From CAZVEV01 sp964625865 (GTDB lineage: Bacteria; Planctomycetota; Phycisphaerae; SM23-33), in NCBI GenBank assembly GCA_964625865.1, contig CAZVEV010000266.1, forward strand, positions 1 through 8,884: a stretch of 8,884 nt of DNA. Direction: 5' to 3'. The notes under the pieces were generated by a model, which was given only the letters and a program-made list of their open reading frames with translations, was not told the origin of the DNA and did no database searches. Shown here one piece after another: positions 6,551 through 8,884 of the stretch; position 1 is the first letter of the stretch; each line of letters begins with the position of its first letter. The position numbers and the translations under genes are program-made.

Positions 6551-7597
6551 ATGGACTTCGACTGGAATCGCAGGGACGTGCGAGAGGGCAGGATAGTGGT
6601 GACCACGCTGGACGCCCATGCCGCGGGCGAGCCGCTGCGAATCATCACCGGCGGGCTGCCGGCCCTGCCCGGCCAGACGATGCTCCAGCGGCGACGGGCC
6701 ATGCGCGAACGCTTCGACCACGTCCGCCGCGCGCTGATGCACGAACCGCGAGGGCATGCGGACATGTACGGCTGTGTGGTCACGCCCCCGGTAACGCCCG
6801 GGGCGGACCTCGGCGTGCTGTTCACCCACAACGAGGGATACAGCACGATGTGCGGACACGGAATTATCGCGCTGACGACCGCCCTGCTGGAATCGGGCGC
6901 CCTGCCGGCGCGGGGGCCGCAGACGCCCGTGACGTTCGATACGCCCGCCGGCCTGGTCCGCGCGACGGGCCACCTCGACGACGACGGCAACGTCCGGCGC
7001 GTCTCATTCCTCAACGTCCCGAGTTTCCTCGCCCACCGTGACGTGGCGCTGGAGGTGGCGGGCCTCGGGCGTATCTGCGTCGACATCGCCTTCGGCGGGG
7101 CGTTCTACGCGATCCTGCCGGACGAAGCGGTCGGCCTGTCCGTGGAACCGGAGCACGTGGCCGGGCTGTGCGGGGCCGCGGCGGCCATCAAGCAGGCCGT
7201 TAACGACACCGTGACGATCGCCCACCCCGACCAGGAGGACCTCGGCTTCCTGTACGGCGTGATCTTCACGGGCCCGCCGGACGACCCGGCCCATCACAGC
7301 CGCAACGTGTGCGTCTTCGCCGACGGCGAGGTCGACCGCTCGCCCACGGGCACGGGCGTCTCGGCGAGGCTGGCCGTCCTTCACGCCAGGGGCCGGGTCG
7401 AGACCGATCAGGCCATCGCAATCGAGAGCATCCTGGGACGGCAGAGCGTGTTCGAGGGCCGCGTCGTGGGAACCACCCGCGCGGGGACCCACGATGCGAT
7501 CGTGCCCGAAGTGTCCGGCAGGGCCTTCCTGACCGGCCGACATGAGTTCATCATCGACCCCGCCGATCCCCTGGCCGGCGGCTTCCTGGTCAGGTAA
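6551..7597 (+). CDS. Proline racemase superfamily protein, probable trans-3-hydroxy-L-proline dehydratase
   Basis: A 348-residue cytoplasmic enzyme of the proline racemase/hydroxyproline epimerase superfamily, of full family length. Visible hallmarks are DAHAAGEPLR (21-30), FTHNEGYSTMCGHGII (91-106) with the first catalytic residue Cys101, AFGGAFYAIL (180-189), and DRSPTGTGVSARLA (262-275). Racemases and 4-hydroxyproline epimerases have Cys at the second site (SPCGTG); here it is Thr266. The Cys/Thr pair is the known signature of trans-3-hydroxy-L-proline dehydratase (human L3HYPDH type, EC 4.2.1.77), which yields delta1-pyrroline-2-carboxylate plus water. That product is normally reduced to L-proline by a ketimine reductase, which is not in this window. 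GAGG lies 6 nt before the ATG. The gene diverges from the UPF0597 gene and converges on the LamG gene. The family call is near certain; the reaction is inferred from the active-site pair. Confidence 0.93.
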   Translation: MDFDWNRRDVREGRIVVTTLDAHAAGEPLRIITGGLPALPGQTMLQRRRAMRERFDHVRRALMHEPRGHADMYGCVVTPPVTPGADLGVLFTHNEGYSTMCGHGIIALTTALLESGALPARGPQTPVTFDTPAGLVRATGHLDDDGNVRRVSFLNVPSFLAHRDVALEVAGLGRICVDIAFGGAFYAILPDEAVGLSVEPEHVAGLCGAAAAIKQAVNDTVTIAHPDQEDLGFLYGVIFTGPPDDPAHHSRNVCVFADGEVDRSPTGTGVSARLAVLHARGRVETDQAIAIESILGRQSVFEGRVVGTTRAGTHDAIVPEVSGRAFLTGRHEFIIDPADPLAGGFLVR

Positions 7598-7621
7598 CGC
7601 CCCGCCGCGCGGGCGCGTGAA

Positions 7622-7650
7622 CAGGGCGTGCAGACCCGCTGCACGCCCTG
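7622..7650. terminator. Strong hairpin between convergent genes, probable bidirectional terminator
   Basis: cagggcgtgcag (7622-7633) and ctgcacgccctg (7639-7650) form a perfect 12-bp stem with a 5-nt loop. It sits in the 74-bp gap between the stop codons of the convergent dehydratase and LamG genes, the standard place for a shared terminator. Neither direction shows a T-run, so it may act as a barrier or 3'-end stabiliser rather than a textbook intrinsic terminator. Confidence 0.7.
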
Positions 7651-7671
7651 GGAGCGGACTATCGTTTCACA

Positions 7672-8589
7672 TTACGCCCGGCGGCGCTTGCGGATGTATC
7701 CGCCGAGGCCCGCGACGCTTAGGCAGACGGCCACGATCGTCACCGGCTCGGGCGTCGTCACGCCAACCCATCTGCTCATGACCTGCGCGTCGGTCAGCGG
7801 TTCGTCGTAGAGGCGGAGGATGGCGATCTCGCCCTTGAACCGCCCGCCGCTGCCTGCTCCGCCGAGTTTGCCGTTGACCCGTCCGAGCCCCGCCCCGGTG
7901 TTGCCGTCCTGCCACTTCTTGAAGCTCGTGTTGCTGCCGAGCAGTTCACCGTTGAGGTACAGACGCGACTGCTTCGTGCCGCCGTCGGGATCGACTACGC
8001 CGACGATCTGCATAAAATCGTCCAGGAGCGACTCGTCGGTGATCGCCTTGGTCACGATGCTGTTGGAACTGCTGCCGCCCTTGCGTGTGCGGAAGGTAAT
8101 CCTCGCGCCACTGTTGCTGCCCGAAGCGGCCAGGAACCCGATGTTGATGCCGCTGGTCGTCCCGCCCGACTCGAACAGCGTCTCGTTGACGATGTTGTCC
8201 AGGGAACTGCGGTTCGGCTTGACCCACAGCTCGAACGCGGCGCTGGCGCCCGCATTATTGTTCTTCGTGCCGCCCAGAGGCAGATCGTTCCTGCCGAACG
8301 TCGAGGTCGACCCGCCGGAGTTCGTCCTGGAGAACTTGTACGAGGATCCGAGATAGGGATACGCCGACCCGGCGTCGGCGACGAACGTGCTCTCAGATCC
8401 GAAGTTCTGGAGGGTCCAGTTTCTCGTGTAGGCCGACGTGTTGATGTTCGGCTCCCACTTGTTGTCCGTCCCGCCGTCGGGATCACGGCTGGCGTTGTAC
8501 TCGAAGACCAGCGTCCCCTCGGCCGTGCCGACTGAAAGAACTGCCAGGACACCCAGACCCACCGCCACTGCAATGGCCTTTGCATTCAT
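7672..8589 (-). CDS. LamG-like (concanavalin A fold) surface protein with PEP-CTERM sorting tail
   Basis: A 305-residue exported protein. Residues 1-24 are a Sec signal peptide (MNAK, hydrophobic core, cut near GTAEG). The body looks like a LamG/concanavalin A-like beta-sandwich: AAFELWVKP (117-125), FMQIVGVVD (192-200), SRLYLNGELLGS (208-219) and FKGEIAILRLYDEPLTDAQV (251-270) form the usual order of strands, with the last motif typical of LamG C-termini. The final 27 residues are a PEP-CTERM signal: P-E-P at 280-282, a hydrophobic helix, then basic KRRR at 301-304. Such proteins are cut by an exosortase and placed on the cell surface or in the matrix; no exosortase gene is visible here. The protein is rich in Gly, Ser, Asn and Thr, usual for matrix proteins. 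AGGAG lies 7 nt before the ATG at 8589. Its ligand is unknown; structural or glycan-binding roles are both possible. Confidence 0.92.
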   Translation of the reverse strand: MNAKAIAVAVGLGVLAVLSVGTAEGTLVFEYNASRDPDGGTDNKWEPNINTSAYTRNWTLQNFGSESTFVADAGSAYPYLGSSYKFSRTNSGGSTSTFGRNDLPLGGTKNNNAGASAAFELWVKPNRSSLDNIVNETLFESGGTTSGINIGFLAASGSNSGARITFRTRKGGSSSNSIVTKAITDESLLDDFMQIVGVVDPDGGTKQSRLYLNGELLGSNTSFKKWQDGNTGAGLGRVNGKLGGAGSGGRFKGEIAILRLYDEPLTDAQVMSRWVGVTTPEPVTIVAVCLSVAGLGGYIRKRRRA

Positions 8590-8653
8590 CGTTCTTCTCC
8601 TGAGTCAACCAGTTGCGCTAATCGAGTCACTCATTCCGTCACATGTACGTTTC

Positions 8654-8670
8654 CGGCGCATCCTGCGCCG
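8654..8670 (-). promoter_or_regulatory. Hairpin with GGA loop in the predicted leader of the LamG gene
   Basis: On the minus-strand RNA this reads CGGCGCA-GGA-UGCGCCG, a perfect 7-bp stem with GGA as the loop, about 65 nt before the LamG start codon. CsrA/RsmA proteins bind GGA displayed in hairpin loops, and the CAGGAUG core resembles that consensus. A three-base loop is smaller than usual CsrA sites and only one site is seen, so regulation by CsrA is speculative. Confidence 0.3.
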
Positions 8671-8767
8671 CCCCGCGAGACGACCTGCCACATATCGACC
8701 CGCTCGATGCATCCGAACTGACCACCCCATCCGTCCGCCAAGATCCATCGAACATCCTTGTACATGT

Positions 8768-8776
8768 ATTATAGCA
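8768..8776 (-). promoter_or_regulatory. Extended -10 promoter upstream of the LamG gene
   Basis: The minus strand reads TGC-TATAAT, a perfect -10 box with the TG of an extended -10 element, in an A/T-rich patch that stands out in this GC-rich DNA. At 17-bp spacing the -35 position (8791-8796) reads CTCACT, a weak match that an extended -10 can tolerate. Transcription would begin near 8761 and give a leader of about 170 nt before the LamG ATG. A housekeeping sigma factor promoter is the simplest reading. The leader (8590-8760) shows no other gene. Confidence 0.55.
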
Positions 8777-8791
8777 CAGCACGATACGACA

Positions 8792-8817
8792 GTGAGAGGA
8801 AAATCGATTTTTCTCAC
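8792..8817. promoter_or_regulatory. Imperfect dyad over the -35 region, candidate operator
   Basis: A perfect 12-bp palindrome AAAATCGATTTT (8800-8811) is flanked by gtgag (8792-8796) and ctcac (8813-8817), with a small asymmetry between core and flanks. It overlaps and extends upstream of the -35 position of the LamG promoter, which is where an activator or repressor would bind. No regulator gene is present to support the call. Confidence 0.4.
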
Positions 8818-8884
8818 GCGACCAGGCCCCAGGGCTTACGCATCTAAACTCCTTAGCCGAAGAATCATCCGAAACACAGAAGAG

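Noticed and set aside
6380..6973. 198-codon upstream extension of the UPF0597 gene
   Set aside because: The family N-terminus begins at 6379, and the extension overlaps the start of the divergent dehydratase gene without any recognisable domain.
8674..8692. Possible sigma-54 (-24/-12) site upstream of the PEP-CTERM gene, minus strand TGGCAGG
   Set aside because: The GG-to-GC distance is one base too long and the -12 element lacks TTGC.
8605..8817. 70-codon minus-strand frame between the LamG gene and the window end
   Set aside because: It overlaps the promoter and leader of the LamG gene, has no good ribosome site, and its Arg-rich translation lacks any motif.

Overview
The window reads as GC-rich chromosomal DNA of a bacterium in the Planctomycetota (a Phycisphaerae- or Sedimentisphaerales-like lineage is my best guess). 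The reasons are the gene content and its style: a Tat-exported Gfo/Idh/MocA oxidoreductase, a secreted xylose-isomerase-like TIM barrel, a secreted BNR propeller protein, and a LamG protein with a PEP-CTERM sorting tail. GC-rich hairpin repeats also lie between genes. This placement is inference from content; there is no rRNA or other phylogenetic marker.

Layout: 1-420 has no gene but holds a 253-bp element with 38-bp terminal inverted repeats, followed by small hairpins. From 421 to 4898 three minus-strand genes follow one another. In transcription order they are a Tat-exported Gfo/Idh/MocA oxidoreductase (3591-4898), a secreted protein fusing a discoidin-like (F5/8C) domain to a xylose-isomerase-like barrel (1806-3305), and a secreted BNR propeller protein (421-1722). 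A 154-bp imperfect inverted repeat rich in 'cacagagg' words interrupts the first gap. The set suggests oxidation, isomerisation or cleavage of glycans or glycosides outside the cytoplasm, but no substrate can be read from the sequence.

From 5072 to 7597 lies a divergent pair of amino-acid enzymes: a UPF0597/L-cysteine desulfidase-like iron-sulfur protein (minus) and a proline racemase superfamily enzyme (plus). The latter's Cys/Thr active-site pair marks it as a probable trans-3-hydroxy-L-proline dehydratase. Their shared 171-bp intergenic region holds a perfect 14-bp palindrome.

From 7672 to 8589 a LamG/PEP-CTERM surface protein runs convergently to the dehydratase, with a 12-bp-stem hairpin between the two stop codons. 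Its upstream region has an extended -10 promoter, a palindrome over the -35 area, and a hairpin with a GGA loop in the predicted leader. No tRNA, rRNA, CRISPR, transposase or phage gene is visible. I see no clear new defence-type or mobile system; the best leads are the F5/8C-barrel fusion with its altered metal site, the desulfidase/dehydratase pair, and the two repeat elements.
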